DNA from: CAZCTC01 sp964501335
GTDB lineage: Bacteria > Chloroflexota > Anaerolineae > B4-G1 > SLSP01
NCBI GenBank assembly: GCA_964501335.1
Contig: CAZCTC010000077.1
Location: forward strand, 1 to 37,229
Reading direction: 5' to 3'
Length of the DNA: 37,229 nucleotides
Part shown: positions 1 to 8,010 of the stretch, in pieces
Layout of the letters: the number at the start of each line of letters is the position of its first letter
How positions within the stretch are numbered: the first letter of the stretch is position 1
Program-made: the position numbers and the translations under genes
The notes under the pieces: model-generated
Seen by the model: only the letters and a program-made list of their open reading frames with translations
What the model was told of the DNA's origin: nothing
Databases searched by the model: none

Positions 1-55
1 TGTCTACTGTCTACTTGCTGCTGTCTACTTCCGCTGAATTTTCATCTTTCGGGGT
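1..55 (-). repeat. Reverse-orientation copy of heptad repeat plus flank
   Basis: Read on the minus strand this is the same composite seen at 6290-6353, 26300-26375 and 26560-26610: a CCCCGAAAGATGAAAATTC block, CAGCGG, then heptads of the form AGTAGAC / AGCAGCA. It is the only clearly inverted copy of this block, and it lies just upstream of the tetR-like promoter. It is non-coding. Confidence 0.8.
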
Positions 56-64
56 ATCGTCCTC

Positions 65-115
65 TTGACAGAGGGAGTCTTTGATTTTATAATGAGTGAG
101 TAGTCAGTCATTATA
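65..115 (+). promoter_or_regulatory. Sigma-70-type promoter with overlapping palindromic TetR operator
   Basis: TTGACA at 65-70 and TATAAT at 88-93 are both perfect hexamers separated by 17 bp. A 28-bp near-perfect palindrome spans 88-115, with arms TATAATGAGTGAGT and AGTCAGTCATTATA; only the two symmetric G/G pairs break it. It covers the -10 box and the expected transcription start, so a bound dimer should block RNA polymerase. TGA(G/C)TGA...TCAGTCA is a familiar TetR-family operator form. The TetR-like gene starts 15 bp downstream, so autorepression is the natural reading (inference). Confidence 0.85.
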
Positions 116-130
116 AAGGGAAAGGCGACG

Positions 131-706
131 ATGCGTAAACTGGATGCGGAAAAAAGGGCGCGGTTTCTTCAGGCGGCTTTGAAGCTCTTTGTGGCGAATG
201 GGGTGATGCATACTTCGACGGCGGAGATTGCCCGAGAGGCCGGGACGGCTTCCGGCACCCTCTTTTTGTATTTTCCTACCAAACAGGATTTGATCCATGA
301 GCTGGTTTTGCAGATCAGTCGGGATCAGTCGGAGTACATCCGCTCGCTTTTGAAGCCTTCGTTGTCGGTGCGGGAGACCTTTTGGGCGATCTGGCAGGGA
401 GTGATTCAGTGGTTCTGGGAGAACATGGAGGCCTATCAGTATGTTCAGCAGGTGCGCGATTCGGGTCTGGTCGAGGCGGCGGTGGTGGAGGAATCGGGGA
501 AGTATCTCCTTTATTACTATGAGGCGATTCAAAAAGGGCTGGCTGAGAAGGCGCTGCGGACCTATCCCATCGAATTGATCGGCACCATTCTTTATCAAGA
601 TGTGGTGGCGGTGATGAATCTGATGCGGGCGCAGGCAGATCCGGCGCAGCGCGAGGTTTATTTGCAGGCCGGGTTCGAGATTTTCTGGAACGGAATTAGA
701 TTTTAG
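131..706 (+). CDS. TetR/AcrR family transcriptional regulator
   Basis: A 191-residue protein, the usual length for TetR regulators. Residues about 8-55 form the N-terminal helix-turn-helix: an ALKLFVANG helix, TAEIAREAG as the positioning helix, then SGTLFLYFPTKQDLIHEL, which matches the recognition helix and the family's YxYFxxKxxL signature. Residues 60-191 are the helical ligand and dimer domain, whose sequence gives no ligand. The first ATG after the promoter is used. It is followed 12 nt later by a small membrane protein gene, a likely co-transcribed target. The palindrome over its own promoter suggests it represses itself and that partner. The regulator class is certain; the inducer is unknown. 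Confidence 0.93.
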   Translation: MRKLDAEKRARFLQAALKLFVANGVMHTSTAEIAREAGTASGTLFLYFPTKQDLIHELVLQISRDQSEYIRSLLKPSLSVRETFWAIWQGVIQWFWENMEAYQYVQQVRDSGLVEAAVVEESGKYLLYYYEAIQKGLAEKALRTYPIELIGTILYQDVVAVMNLMRAQADPAQREVYLQAGFEIFWNGIRF

Positions 707-718
707 ATCAGGAGAAAA

Positions 719-1096
719 ATGAACGTACAACAGATGCGATTTGTGGGAGCCGGGTTGTTTTTTCTTTTCATTTTTGGGTTCGGTTACTGGCTGAGCCATT
801 CGGGGAAGCCGTTCAATGTGGTCATTTTTACTGTTCATAAGTTGATCTCTCTGGGAGCTTTTGTTTTTCTGGCGGTGGCAGTCTATCAGATCAATCAGGC
901 GGCGAAGTTGGGCGGGCTGGAAATTGCCCTTTGTGCGATGACTGCGTTGTTGTTTGTCGGTACGATGGCGACCGGCGGTCTGGTGAGTGTGGATAAGCCG
1001 ATGCCGGGGTTTGTGTTGATTTTGCATCGGGTAACTCCTTATCTGACGGCAGCGTCGACGGCATTGATGTTGTATTGGCTGCAAAGGAATTTCTAG
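719..1096 (+). CDS. Small four-helix integral membrane protein, unknown function
   Basis: A 125-residue hydrophobic protein with four predicted membrane helices, roughly residues 8-26, 34-58, 66-87 and 99-121. There are short loops and no recognisable catalytic motif. The Shine-Dalgarno AGGAGA at 710-715 supports the ATG at 719. It starts 12 nt after the tetR-like stop and shares its promoter, so it is probably controlled by that regulator. A histidine in helix 2 (VHKLI) and another before helix 4 (LHRV) could bind a cofactor, but this is speculation. I do not recognise the family with confidence. Confidence 0.8.
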   Translation: MNVQQMRFVGAGLFFLFIFGFGYWLSHSGKPFNVVIFTVHKLISLGAFVFLAVAVYQINQAAKLGGLEIALCAMTALLFVGTMATGGLVSVDKPMPGFVLILHRVTPYLTAASTALMLYWLQRNF

Positions 1097-1098
1097 GT

Positions 1099-1208
1099 TT
1101 ACGTCCCGCAAATGGCGCTTTTCCCGTAAGATACGCCGCGCAGGATGGGGGGAGAGAATTATTTTTTGTTTGTATTTTCGCGCGCTTCAGAAAGCGCGCG
1201 AAAATACA
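1099..1208 (-). repeat. Dispersed hairpin module, copy 1 (minus orientation)
   Basis: This copy begins 2 nt after the stop of the membrane protein gene. On the minus strand it starts with a perfect 17-bp hairpin (1171-1208, arms TGTATTTTCGCGCGCTT and complement, loop CAGA on the plus strand, TCTG on the minus). It then has an A-rich link, a GCGCGGCGT block, and the conserved end GCGGGACGT at about 1101-1109. The total is about 110 bp, as in the other full copies. Confidence 0.85.
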
Positions 1209-1250
1209 GGTCTTTTTCTGTTTTTTTGGGCTAACCGCATTGGTTGGTTT

Positions 1251-1361
1251 TTTACGTCCCGCAAAGGGCTTTTGTTCGGCTCGAAACGACGCGCGGTGCG
1301 AAGCAGGGGGAGAGATTTTTTAGGTATGTTTTCGCAGGCTTCAGAAAGCCCGCGAAAACAT
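1251..1361 (-). repeat. Dispersed hairpin module, copy 2 (minus orientation)
   Basis: Same structure and orientation as the copy at 1099-1208, about 150 bp further on. The hairpin is at 1326-1361 (ATGTTTTCGC-A-GGCTT against AAGCC-C-GCGAAAACAT) with loop CAGA and one A/C mismatch, making it one of the few imperfect stems in the family. The conserved TTTACGTCCCGC end lies at 1251. No gene is visible in 1097-1470 apart from these two elements. Confidence 0.85.
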
Positions 1362-1470
1362 GGACTTTTTTTCTCGGGTTATTGGGGTCAACCCCACAGG
1401 GGGTATTTTACTGGCGATGGTTAAAAAATGTGCTAAAGTGAGGGTAGCTTAGTCAGAAAGGAGCCTGGAA

Positions 1471-1707
1471 ATGGTTCAAATTTACGATAAGGAAACCGGT
1501 GCCGCCTTAGGAACAATTTCCGAATCGCAGTTGCAGTTTATGATCGACCAGCTGGAAGAGGAGTCGGAGACCGATCAGGATTACTATATCAATCGGGATA
1601 CTCTGGATATGTTTGAGGCCGGCGGAGCCGATCCGGAATTACTGGCCTTTTTGGGGAAAATTCTGGGATCGCGCGAGGATATGGAGCTTTCCTGGGTTAA
1701 AGAATGA
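1471..1707 (+). CDS. Small acidic conserved-type protein, unknown function
   Basis: A 78-residue, strongly acidic soluble protein. The N-terminus (VQIYDKETGAALGTISESQ) looks like a short beta hairpin. The middle (LQFMIDQLEEESETDQDYYI) is helical and followed by a DYYINRDTLDMFEAGGADPELLAFL segment. A perfect AAAGGAG at 1457-1463 fixes the ATG start. I recall similar short proteins in many bacteria, some carrying doubtful enzyme names; nothing here supports an enzymatic function, since there are no catalytic clusters, cysteines or membrane helices. It stands alone between the hairpin modules and a terminator-like hairpin. Confidence 0.8.
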   Translation: MVQIYDKETGAALGTISESQLQFMIDQLEEESETDQDYYINRDTLDMFEAGGADPELLAFLGKILGSREDMELSWVKE

Positions 1708-1756
1708 AGCCGGTTGATCTCTCGATCTGCTGACTCTCGCAGAGGTATGAATTAAA

Positions 1757-1786
1757 GAATCGCCCGCCTGAAAAGGCGGGCGATTC
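1757..1786 (+). terminator. Terminator-like hairpin after the small acidic protein gene
   Basis: A perfect 13-bp stem, GAATCGCCCGCCT paired with AGGCGGGCGATTC, closed by a GAAA tetraloop. It lies 50 nt after the stop at 1707. There is no immediate T run (CATGTAAG follows; a TCTTTTCCCC stretch comes about 13 nt later), so it is a weak intrinsic terminator or an mRNA-end stabiliser. Confidence 0.6.
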
Positions 1787-1948
1787 CATGTAAGTGTGCT
1801 CTTTTCCCCTTCTGATTTTAGGTGTAGAATACCCTTCGACTTATTAATTCAGGTTGTAGTTTTCCATTTTTACAGACCCGGATTCCATAACGTTGCTGAA
1901 AATTCCCTCCGAAACCTTGCGGTTTATTCTAATTGAGGTGGCCAGCTT

Positions 1949-4234
1949 ATGGGTGGACTGCTTGTTTTAAATTCCGCGCTGATCTTTTTCCTGATTACCA
2001 GTCTTGTTTACCTGGCTGCTGTTGGGGGGGTGTTAAAGAACCGGGGCTGGCGTGAAGGACAGGTCAAATTGCTGGTTGTTTATTGTCTGGGGGCCTTTTT
2101 CTGGACGGTAATTCAGGCTTTGCGCGTTATGAATCTGCCCTTTGTTTCCGATGTTTTTTTGCCCCGGCTATTGCTGTACGGTTTGCTGGTCCTTTCCGTC
2201 TTGTTTTTGCAATTGAACCGTAGCTTTTTACGGCAAACCGGCTGGACGGTGTGGTTGTGGTGGGGGCTGGGGGTGATTTGGTTGACCCTTTGCGTGCTTT
2301 TGATCGAGCCGGTGCAGCTTTTTCCCGATCCTTTGCCCATCGGAGCCGGTATTGTCCGGAGTGCGGCTGGAACGGCGGCCTTGTTTGTGGGCTGGGGGGT
2401 CTTTATGGGCAGCGCTACGTTCATGGTGATTCGGGGCTATCGGCGTATTCAGCAGCCGTTGCATCGTAATCGGATCAAATATTGGTCGCTGGCTCTGGCG
2501 GTGACGGTGGCCGGCGCCGGTTCCTTTTTGTTGGGCGCTCCGCTGAGCGGCAGTTTGCTCTATCTGTTCGGCGTGTTGAATGCGGCCTATGCCGTTTTGA
2601 CCTATGATTTGCCGGATGTGCGGGAGGCTTTCCGCCGGGTTTTCAGCGCCTTGATCTGGTTTGCGGTGGCGACGGCGATCTATTGGGGGGTGCTGTTACT
2701 TCAGCCGGTGTTGATCTCGATTTTCCCGGAAGTGGCGCCCTGGATCTGGGCCGGTTTGACGGCTCTGGTGCTGGCTGTATTGGTCACTCCGGTGTTGCGA
2801 TTTATCCGCTCCCTGGTTAACAAGTGGGTTTCGCAGGGGGGGTATGATTCGGCCCGGTTACTGCGGGATTACAGCATGAGCATCAGCAATGTATTGGATT
2901 TGCAGCGGCTGGCCCTGATTTCTACGGGGGTGATCTGCTCGGGGATGGGGATTCGGCGGGGCGCGCTTTTTGTCGTCCACCAGGAGGCGAAGTCAGATGA
3001 GGGAGCTGTTCAGCCCCAGAGTTTTTCTTTGCGGGGGATCGGTGGGATTGTCCCTGATGGAAAACTTCTCGTCAGCGATCCGTTGGGCAGTTATTTCAGC
3101 TCCGACCACCGATGTTTGAATCAGTACGATATCGACCTTTTGCCGCGGTTTCGGGGACTGGATGCGGAGATCCGCTCCTGGCTCAAAAAGCTGGATATGG
3201 ATGTTTATGTGCCGATCTACGCTAAAGGCGAATGGATCGGGTTGTTTGCTTTGGGGCCGAAACTCTCCGGCGACCGCTATTTTGATGAAGATCTGGCCGT
3301 TTTAAATACCCTGGCCGATCAGACGGCGGTGGCGTTGGAGAATGCCCGGCTTTTCGACGATTTGAAGGAGCGGACGGATGAGATCCAGCGGCTCAACGAT
3401 GAATTGACGCTGGCCAATCAGGAGCTGGCCCGGTTGGATCAGGCCAAGACGGATTTTATCACCATTGCCTCTCACGAGCTGCGCACGCCGTTGACCCGGA
3501 TTCGCGGTTATAACGACATCCTGGGCCAGATGGTGCGTACCGGCGCGCTTTCTCAGGAGACGGCCGAGCAGTTGACGCAGGGGGTGAGCAAAGCGGTGCT
3601 GCATCTTGAGGATATCGTCAATACGATGTTCCTGGTCTCCAAGATCTCTACCTCGACGTTGACGTTGAATGTTTCCCTGACCTCGATTTCTTCAATTGTG
3701 CGGACGGCGGCGGATTCCTGGAACGATGCGTTGACCGAGCGCAAGCAGTCGCTTTCCGTCGAGCGGATGGATGAGATGCCTTACATTATGGCTGACGGCA
3801 AACGGTTGAAAGAGGCTTTTTCCCATCTGGTGCAGAATGCCATCAAATATACACCAGACGGCGGCCGGATTGCGATCCGGGGCTATTTGATGGATGCGAC
3901 CGTTCCTCCGGAAGAACAGCTCATCGAGCTGGTGGTGAGCGACAGTGGGATTGGTGTGGCGCCGGAAAACCGGGAACGGATCTTCGAGAAATTCTATCGT
4001 GCCAGTGATGTGAGTCTGCACAGCACCAGCGGCGTTAAATTCAAAGGGGCCGGGCCGGGGCTGGGATTGACGATTGCGCGCGGCATTATCGAGGCGCACG
4101 GCGGCCGGATCTGGGTGGAAAGCCCCGGTTTTGATGAGCAGCTCTGTCCGGGAAGCGAATTCCATGTGATCCTGCCCGTGCAGGCCCGCGGTGCGGCTGC
4201 GGAGGGAGTCGAAACGGGCGACGCGACTCCGTAG
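1949..4234 (+). CDS. Orphan membrane sensor histidine kinase with GAF domain
   Basis: A 761-residue two-component sensor. Residues 1-290 hold about eight hydrophobic helices (7TM-type sensory region); 300-470 read as a GAF domain (VPIYAKGEWIGLFALGPK ... LADQTAVALENARLF). A coiled coil follows (DEIQRLNDELTLANQEL), then the HisKA dimerisation domain with phospho-accepting His509 in ASHELRTPLTRIRGY. The HATPase domain shows the N box around Asn630 (HLVQNAIKYTPDGG), DSGIGV (G1) and GAGPGLGLTI (G2), and a C-terminal WVESPGF-SEFHVILP end. All catalytic elements are intact. No response regulator lies next to it, so its partner is elsewhere. The next gene starts 20 nt downstream. The weak GAGGTGG at about 1935 is the only ribosome-binding candidate. 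Confidence 0.92.
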   Translation: MGGLLVLNSALIFFLITSLVYLAAVGGVLKNRGWREGQVKLLVVYCLGAFFWTVIQALRVMNLPFVSDVFLPRLLLYGLLVLSVLFLQLNRSFLRQTGWTVWLWWGLGVIWLTLCVLLIEPVQLFPDPLPIGAGIVRSAAGTAALFVGWGVFMGSATFMVIRGYRRIQQPLHRNRIKYWSLALAVTVAGAGSFLLGAPLSGSLLYLFGVLNAAYAVLTYDLPDVREAFRRVFSALIWFAVATAIYWGVLLLQPVLISIFPEVAPWIWAGLTALVLAVLVTPVLRFIRSLVNKWVSQGGYDSARLLRDYSMSISNVLDLQRLALISTGVICSGMGIRRGALFVVHQEAKSDEGAVQPQSFSLRGIGGIVPDGKLLVSDPLGSYFSSDHRCLNQYDIDLLPRFRGLDAEIRSWLKKLDMDVYVPIYAKGEWIGLFALGPKLSGDRYFDEDLAVLNTLADQTAVALENARLFDDLKERTDEIQRLNDELTLANQELARLDQAKTDFITIASHELRTPLTRIRGYNDILGQMVRTGALSQETAEQLTQGVSKAVLHLEDIVNTMFLVSKISTSTLTLNVSLTSISSIVRTAADSWNDALTERKQSLSVERMDEMPYIMADGKRLKEAFSHLVQNAIKYTPDGGRIAIRGYLMDATVPPEEQLIELVVSDSGIGVAPENRERIFEKFYRASDVSLHSTSGVKFKGAGPGLGLTIARGIIEAHGGRIWVESPGFDEQLCPGSEFHVILPVQARGAAAEGVETGDATP

Positions 4235-4254
4235 ATGTGCAAGGAGGAACAGTT

Positions 4255-4698
4255 ATGGATTTGGTGATACAGCCGATGACGATGGCCGATTATGAGGAGT
4301 CTTTTTCCTTATGGCAGCAGTCGGAAGGGGTAGGGATTTCCAGCGCGGATTCTCCTGATGGTATTGCGCGTTTTTTGGAACGCAATCCCGATTTGAGCTT
4401 TGTGGCCCGGGACGGAGAGCGGTTGGTCGGGACGGTTCTCTGCGCCCAGGATGGCCGGCGGGGGTATCTTTACCATCTGGCGGTCAGCGCAGACTATCGC
4501 CGGCGGGGTATCGGAAAAACTCTGGTCGATCGCAGTCTGGCGGCTTTAGAAAGGTTGGGCATTGAGAAGTGCCATCTTTTTGTCCTGGCCGGCAATAAAA
4601 ATGGGCTGGAATTCTGGACCGCCCAGGGGTGGACCGGCCGGGTGGATCTGATCGTGATGTCGCATAATTTGAATCCTCAGGGGCAGGCAAGTGGCTGA
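4255..4698 (+). CDS. GNAT family N-acetyltransferase
   Basis: A 147-residue GCN5-related acetyltransferase. The acetyl-CoA pyrophosphate loop is seen as YRRRGIGKTLVDRSL (motif A, Q/RxxGxG/A form), preceded by the strand YLYHLAVSADY and followed by IEKCHLFVLAGNKNGLEFWTAQGW (motif B, typical of RimI/YpeA-like members). The frame is open to a GTG at 4237, but the ATG at 4255 is preferred because AAGGAGG at 4241-4247 is spaced 7 nt before it. The last 8 nt overlap the TPR-AAA+ gene, implying translational coupling. The acceptor substrate cannot be told from sequence. Confidence 0.9.
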   Translation: MDLVIQPMTMADYEESFSLWQQSEGVGISSADSPDGIARFLERNPDLSFVARDGERLVGTVLCAQDGRRGYLYHLAVSADYRRRGIGKTLVDRSLAALERLGIEKCHLFVLAGNKNGLEFWTAQGWTGRVDLIVMSHNLNPQGQASG

Positions 4699-6103
4699 AC
4701 AACAGAACAATGAGAGTTTGATCCGGGCGTTGCGGGAGACGTTGAATGCGCTTCCCTCCAATGTGGTATTGCGTCAGCATCTGGCCCAGCTGTTGATGCA
4801 GATGGGGCGTTTTTCCGAGGCCGAAACCGAGTATCGTCAGGCCCTGAATTATGCTCCGTCCGATGCGGCGGTGAAGTTGGGGCTGGCCCAGTCCTATTAC
4901 CGGCAGAACAAGGGCTCGGTGGCCCTGGTGATCCTGGAAGAACTGATCAAAGAAAACCAGGCCACGGCCGAATGCTGGATGCTGGCGGCCCGGGCCTACC
5001 ATCAGATCGGGGATTTGCAGAACGCTTCTCGGGCCTATCATCAGGCGATCACCCTCGACCCGGTGCTGGCCGATCCGGAGCTGGCGGCGACGTTGCCGCC
5101 GCCTCCGTCGCCGGAGATCGGTGTGCCGATTAAAGAGAAGGCGAAAAGTTCACCTAAAGAGATGGTGTTTGTCACGGTGGATTCCAACCAGAATAATCCG
5201 ACGATGTTGGAGCTGGAACGGCCCAAAGTGACCTTCCGGGATGTGGGCGGGATGGAAAAGCTGAAGGAAGAGATCCGGATGAAGATCATCTATCCCTTGA
5301 CCCATCCGGAGCTGTACAAAGCCTACGGCAAAACGATCGGCGGGGGAATTTTGATGTACGGGCCGCCGGGTTGCGGCAAGACGCATCTGGCGCGGGCCAC
5401 GGCCGGCGAGGTCAATGCGAAGTTTATGGCGATCGGCCTGCACCAGGTTTTGGATATGTGGTTGGGGAACAGCGAGAAGAATCTCCACGCCATTTTTGCG
5501 ACGGCCCGGCGGAATGCGCCCTGTGTGCTTTTCTTCGACGAGGTCGATGCCCTGGGGGCGAACCGCTCGGATCTGCGCCACAGCGCGATGCGCCAGATGA
5601 TCAATCAGTTCCTCTCGGAGCTGGACGGAGTTTCCGACTCCAATGAAGGGGTGCTGGTCCTGGCTGCCACCAATGCCCCGTGGTATCTGGATCCGGCCTT
5701 GCGCCGGCCGGGGCGTTTCGATCGGCTGATCTTCGTCCCGCCGCCGGATGCGCCGGCGCGGACGGCGATTTTGCAGCTGTTGTTGAGTGAAAAGCCGGTC
5801 GAGCGGATCGATTATTATAAGTTGGGGCAGGAATCGGTGAGCTTTTCCGGGGCAGATCTGAAGGGGTTGATCGATGTGGCGGTCGAAGCCAAGCTGCATG
5901 AAGCGATGCGGCAGGGGCGGCCGTTGCCGTTGACCACGCAGGATATGTTGGAAGCGCTTAAGAAGATCAAGCCGTCGACCCTGGAATGGTTTTCCAGCGC
6001 CCGAAATTACGCGATCTATTCCAACGAGGGTGGGCAATACGACGACATTTTAGAGTATATCAAACATCCGGAACGGCCCGGCCTGTTCCGCAACCTGGGA
6101 TAG
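4691..6103 (+). CDS. TPR-AAA+ ATPase (CDC48/FtsH-like AAA module)
   Basis: A 470-residue fusion. Residues about 8-130 form three to four tetratricopeptide repeats (for example FSEAETEYRQALNYAPSDAAVKL and ASRAYHQAITLDPVLADPEL). A proline-rich linker follows (LPPPPSPEIG). Residues about 170-440 form one AAA domain with Walker A GPPGCGKT (224-231), Walker B VLFFDE (279-284), sensor 1 VLVLAATNAPW, and the second region of homology LRRPGRFDR with the two arginines that act as fingers in the classic AAA clade. A short C-terminal tail ends the protein. No protease motif is seen. The TPR part probably recruits a client and the AAA ring remodels it (inference). The GTG start at 4691 overlaps the GNAT stop. 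Confidence 0.9.
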   Translation: MAEQQNNESLIRALRETLNALPSNVVLRQHLAQLLMQMGRFSEAETEYRQALNYAPSDAAVKLGLAQSYYRQNKGSVALVILEELIKENQATAECWMLAARAYHQIGDLQNASRAYHQAITLDPVLADPELAATLPPPPSPEIGVPIKEKAKSSPKEMVFVTVDSNQNNPTMLELERPKVTFRDVGGMEKLKEEIRMKIIYPLTHPELYKAYGKTIGGGILMYGPPGCGKTHLARATAGEVNAKFMAIGLHQVLDMWLGNSEKNLHAIFATARRNAPCVLFFDEVDALGANRSDLRHSAMRQMINQFLSELDGVSDSNEGVLVLAATNAPWYLDPALRRPGRFDRLIFVPPPDAPARTAILQLLLSEKPVERIDYYKLGQESVSFSGADLKGLIDVAVEAKLHEAMRQGRPLPLTTQDMLEALKKIKPSTLEWFSSARNYAIYSNEGGQYDDILEYIKHPERPGLFRNLG

Positions 6104-6129
6104 AAGGTTATCTAAAACGTAAAACGTAA

Positions 6130-6162
6130 AGTAGACAGCAGCAAGTAGACAGTAGACAGCCT
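6130..6162 (+). repeat. AGTAGAC heptad repeat
   Basis: A 7-bp periodic run: AGTAGAC, AGCAGCA, AGTAGAC, AGTAGAC, AGCC. The same heptads occur at 1-30, 6324-6353, 26336-26364, 26588-26604 and 36545-36567. They resemble the short tandemly repeated repetitive sequences described in cyanobacteria. This copy lies just after the AAA+ gene. Confidence 0.85.
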
Positions 6163-6198
6163 GTGTTGCTCTGGAAAAAGCCTGTGTTTTGGCGTTGG

Positions 6199-6251
6199 CC
6201 CTCACCCCCTTCCCCCTCTCCCGCGCGCGGGAGAGGGGGAAGGGGTGAGGG
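6199..6251 (+). repeat. Long CCCTCACCCC/GGGGTGAGGG inverted repeat
   Basis: A near-perfect hairpin of about 24 bp: CCCTCACCCCCTTCCCCCTC, CCGCG, then the complementary G-rich arm, one G shorter. The two arms are pure pyrimidine/purine strands apart from the GCGCGC tip. A degraded relative with the same ends (CCCTCACCCCAACCCC ... GGGGAGGGGCTC) is found at 19278-19383. No gene is present between 6104 and 6690; that stretch holds only this and the other repeats listed here. Confidence 0.8.
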
Positions 6252-6254
6252 GGA

Positions 6255-6454
6255 TCATGTGGCTATTTTCAGGACAGAAGGTCATGCGGGGGGCGGCACC
6301 CCGAAGAATGAAAATTCAGCGGAAGTAGACAGCCGCAAGTAGACAGTAGATAGCCTGCGTCGCCGGGGCAGTTCTGGAAAAAGCCTATGTTTTGGGGCGC
6401 ATTCTGATGCGCCCCAAAACATAAACAAAAAAATTCTCTTTGCCTATCCAGCGC
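6255..6454 (+). repeat. Composite repeat unit with hairpin module copy 3
   Basis: In order: TTTTCAGGACAGAAGG, a CGGCACCCCGAA block, heptads at 6324-6353, a GCCGGGGCAGTTCTGG block, then the hairpin at 6386-6423. The hairpin has a perfect 17-bp stem (TATGTTTTGGGGCGCAT arm), loop TCTG, and is followed by AAACAAAAAAATTCTCT. After about 6455 it departs from the other copies; the usual GCGGGACG end is missing and 6455-6560 is unrelated GC-rich sequence. Confidence 0.8.
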
Positions 6455-6565
6455 GGTTCCCTGGGGTCTCCGAACCCCAGGCTACTTTGAAGTCGCCCCT
6501 TTGGGGCTGAGAATGCTCGACAAGAAAGCGCCTGCTAAGGCGGCGGGAGCAAAAAAAGGGGAAGG

Positions 6566-6673
6566 GGGGAATTTGCACGCCTTCTGAGGCGTGCAAATTC
6601 CCCAAAAAACAAATTCTCTCCTCCTGTCCAGCGCGGCGTATCTGGCCGGGAAAAGATCATTTGCGGGACGCTA
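6566..6673 (+). repeat. Dispersed hairpin module, copy 4
   Basis: The perfect 17-bp hairpin spans 6566-6603 (GGGGAATTTGCACGCCT arm, loop TCTG). It is followed by AAAAAACAAATTCTCTC, a CCAGCGCGGCGTATC block, CCGGGAAAAG and the conserved end GCGGGACGCTA. This stem differs most from the others yet remains perfectly paired. The element ends 18 nt before the first TPR-membrane gene, so it should form most of that gene's leader. Confidence 0.85.
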
Positions 6674-6690
6674 CAAGGCTGGGGCAGTAA

Positions 6691-7953
6691 ATGAACTCTT
6701 TAGAATCGCAGAATCAGGAATTCCTGGCGCGGGCCGTGTTGTTGTTCCGAACCCGCCGGTATGCCGAAGCGGAGACGGTTTTGCGTCAACTGCTGGCGTT
6801 CGACCGTGAAAATGCCCGGGCGCTGGTCTGGCTGGCGCGGGCTCTTTTTCAGCAGGATAAGTATGAAGCCGCGCTGGAAAGCGTTCAGCAGGCTCTGCAC
6901 CACGAGCCCAATCTGGCGGATGCCCATCACGTCCGGGCGCAGGTGCTTTTTTCGATGGGGCAACTGGAAAAGGCCCTTTTCGCGGTCGAGGATGCTTTGC
7001 GGCGTGAACCCACCAACGCCGAACATTGGTCCCTGCTGGCGCTCTTTCAACTGGAGCGCCGCGATTGGAATGGGGTGCTGGCGGCAGCCGAGCAAGGGTT
7101 GATGATCGATCCCGAACATTTGCGTTGTTTGAATTTCCGGGCGATGGCGCTGCGCAATCTGGGACGCAGGGATGAAGCGGCTCAGGTGATGGAAGGGGTC
7201 CTGGCTCGCGAGCCTGAGAATCCTCTGTCCCGGGCCAATCAAGGCTGGCTTTTGTTGGAGCAGGGAAAAATCGGCGAGGCGCTGACCCATTTCCGGGAAG
7301 CGTTGCGGGGAGATCCTTCTTCCGATTGGGCCCGGAGCGGGGTGGTGGCTGCGCTCAAGGCGCGGAATCCCCTCTATGCGGGATTCCTGGGGTACAAGAC
7401 CTGGTCGTCCCGGCTTTCCGGGGTTCAACGGTGGGTGCTTTTATTTGGATTATATGGAGCGGTGCGGATTGCCCGGACCCTCTGGCGCTTTAACCCGGAT
7501 TGGGGCTGGATTATGGGCATTTTCCTGATTCCGTACATGTTCTTTGCTCTTTTTACCTGGATTGCCGATCCTTTGTTCAATCTGTTGTTGTGGTTCGATC
7601 CTTTTGGGCGGATGACGCTTTTTCACGAAGATCGCGTTTCGGCTGCCGCGGCGGCGGGTTGTCTGGGGGGCGGGGTGCTGCTGGGCTTACTGGGGTTGGT
7701 GACGGGGCAGGCGGCCTGGTGGGGCGGCGCGGTGGGCAGTGTTGCTTTGTTGGTGCCGATCGGGGGGATTTTCAAGATTTCGCGGGCTGGTTGGCGGAAC
7801 ATCATGATCGCTTATACCGCCCTTCTGGCTTTCATGATCCCGCCCGGCATTGTGTTGGCGCTGCTGGGATCGGTACTTTATTGGGCGCCGCTGGCCGTTT
7901 TCCTGGTGGGTTGGGTCGCTTCTACCTGGATTGTAAATTTGTTGATGGATTGA
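6691..7953 (+). CDS. TPR-repeat membrane protein, paralogue 1 of 3
   Basis: A 420-residue protein. Residues about 5-235 are six to seven tetratricopeptide repeats (e.g. YAEAETVLRQLLAFDRENARA and KIGEALTHFREALRGDPSSD). Residues 240-420 form a membrane domain of about five to six helices with a conserved cytosolic-type link FDPFGRMTLFHEDR. The same architecture and landmarks (NPLY, DPFGR) recur in the next two genes. The first ATG lies 18 nt after a hairpin module and has only a weak GGGGCAG ribosome site. The TPR part likely sits in the cytoplasm as a docking surface on a membrane anchor (inference). Function is unknown. Confidence 0.85.
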   Translation: MNSLESQNQEFLARAVLLFRTRRYAEAETVLRQLLAFDRENARALVWLARALFQQDKYEAALESVQQALHHEPNLADAHHVRAQVLFSMGQLEKALFAVEDALRREPTNAEHWSLLALFQLERRDWNGVLAAAEQGLMIDPEHLRCLNFRAMALRNLGRRDEAAQVMEGVLAREPENPLSRANQGWLLLEQGKIGEALTHFREALRGDPSSDWARSGVVAALKARNPLYAGFLGYKTWSSRLSGVQRWVLLFGLYGAVRIARTLWRFNPDWGWIMGIFLIPYMFFALFTWIADPLFNLLLWFDPFGRMTLFHEDRVSAAAAAGCLGGGVLLGLLGLVTGQAAWWGGAVGSVALLVPIGGIFKISRAGWRNIMIAYTALLAFMIPPGIVLALLGSVLYWAPLAVFLVGWVASTWIVNLLMD

Positions 7954-8010
7954 ACCATCCGGGTTGTTATTTAATTCCGGTAATAACCTGGATAAAGGAA
8001 AACTGAAAGC

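Noticed and set aside
104..1111. 335-residue minus-strand frame
   Set aside because: It is a shadow of the TetR and membrane protein genes, very rich in Arg, His and Gln, without a ribosome site.
1075..1441. Several short plus-strand reading frames in 1075-1441
   Set aside because: They lie wholly in two hairpin modules and translate their arms; no ribosome site or coding character.
6130..6353. Possible CRISPR array from the repeated AGTAGAC blocks
   Set aside because: The repeat is 7 bp, directly adjacent, without unique spacers of even length and without cas genes.
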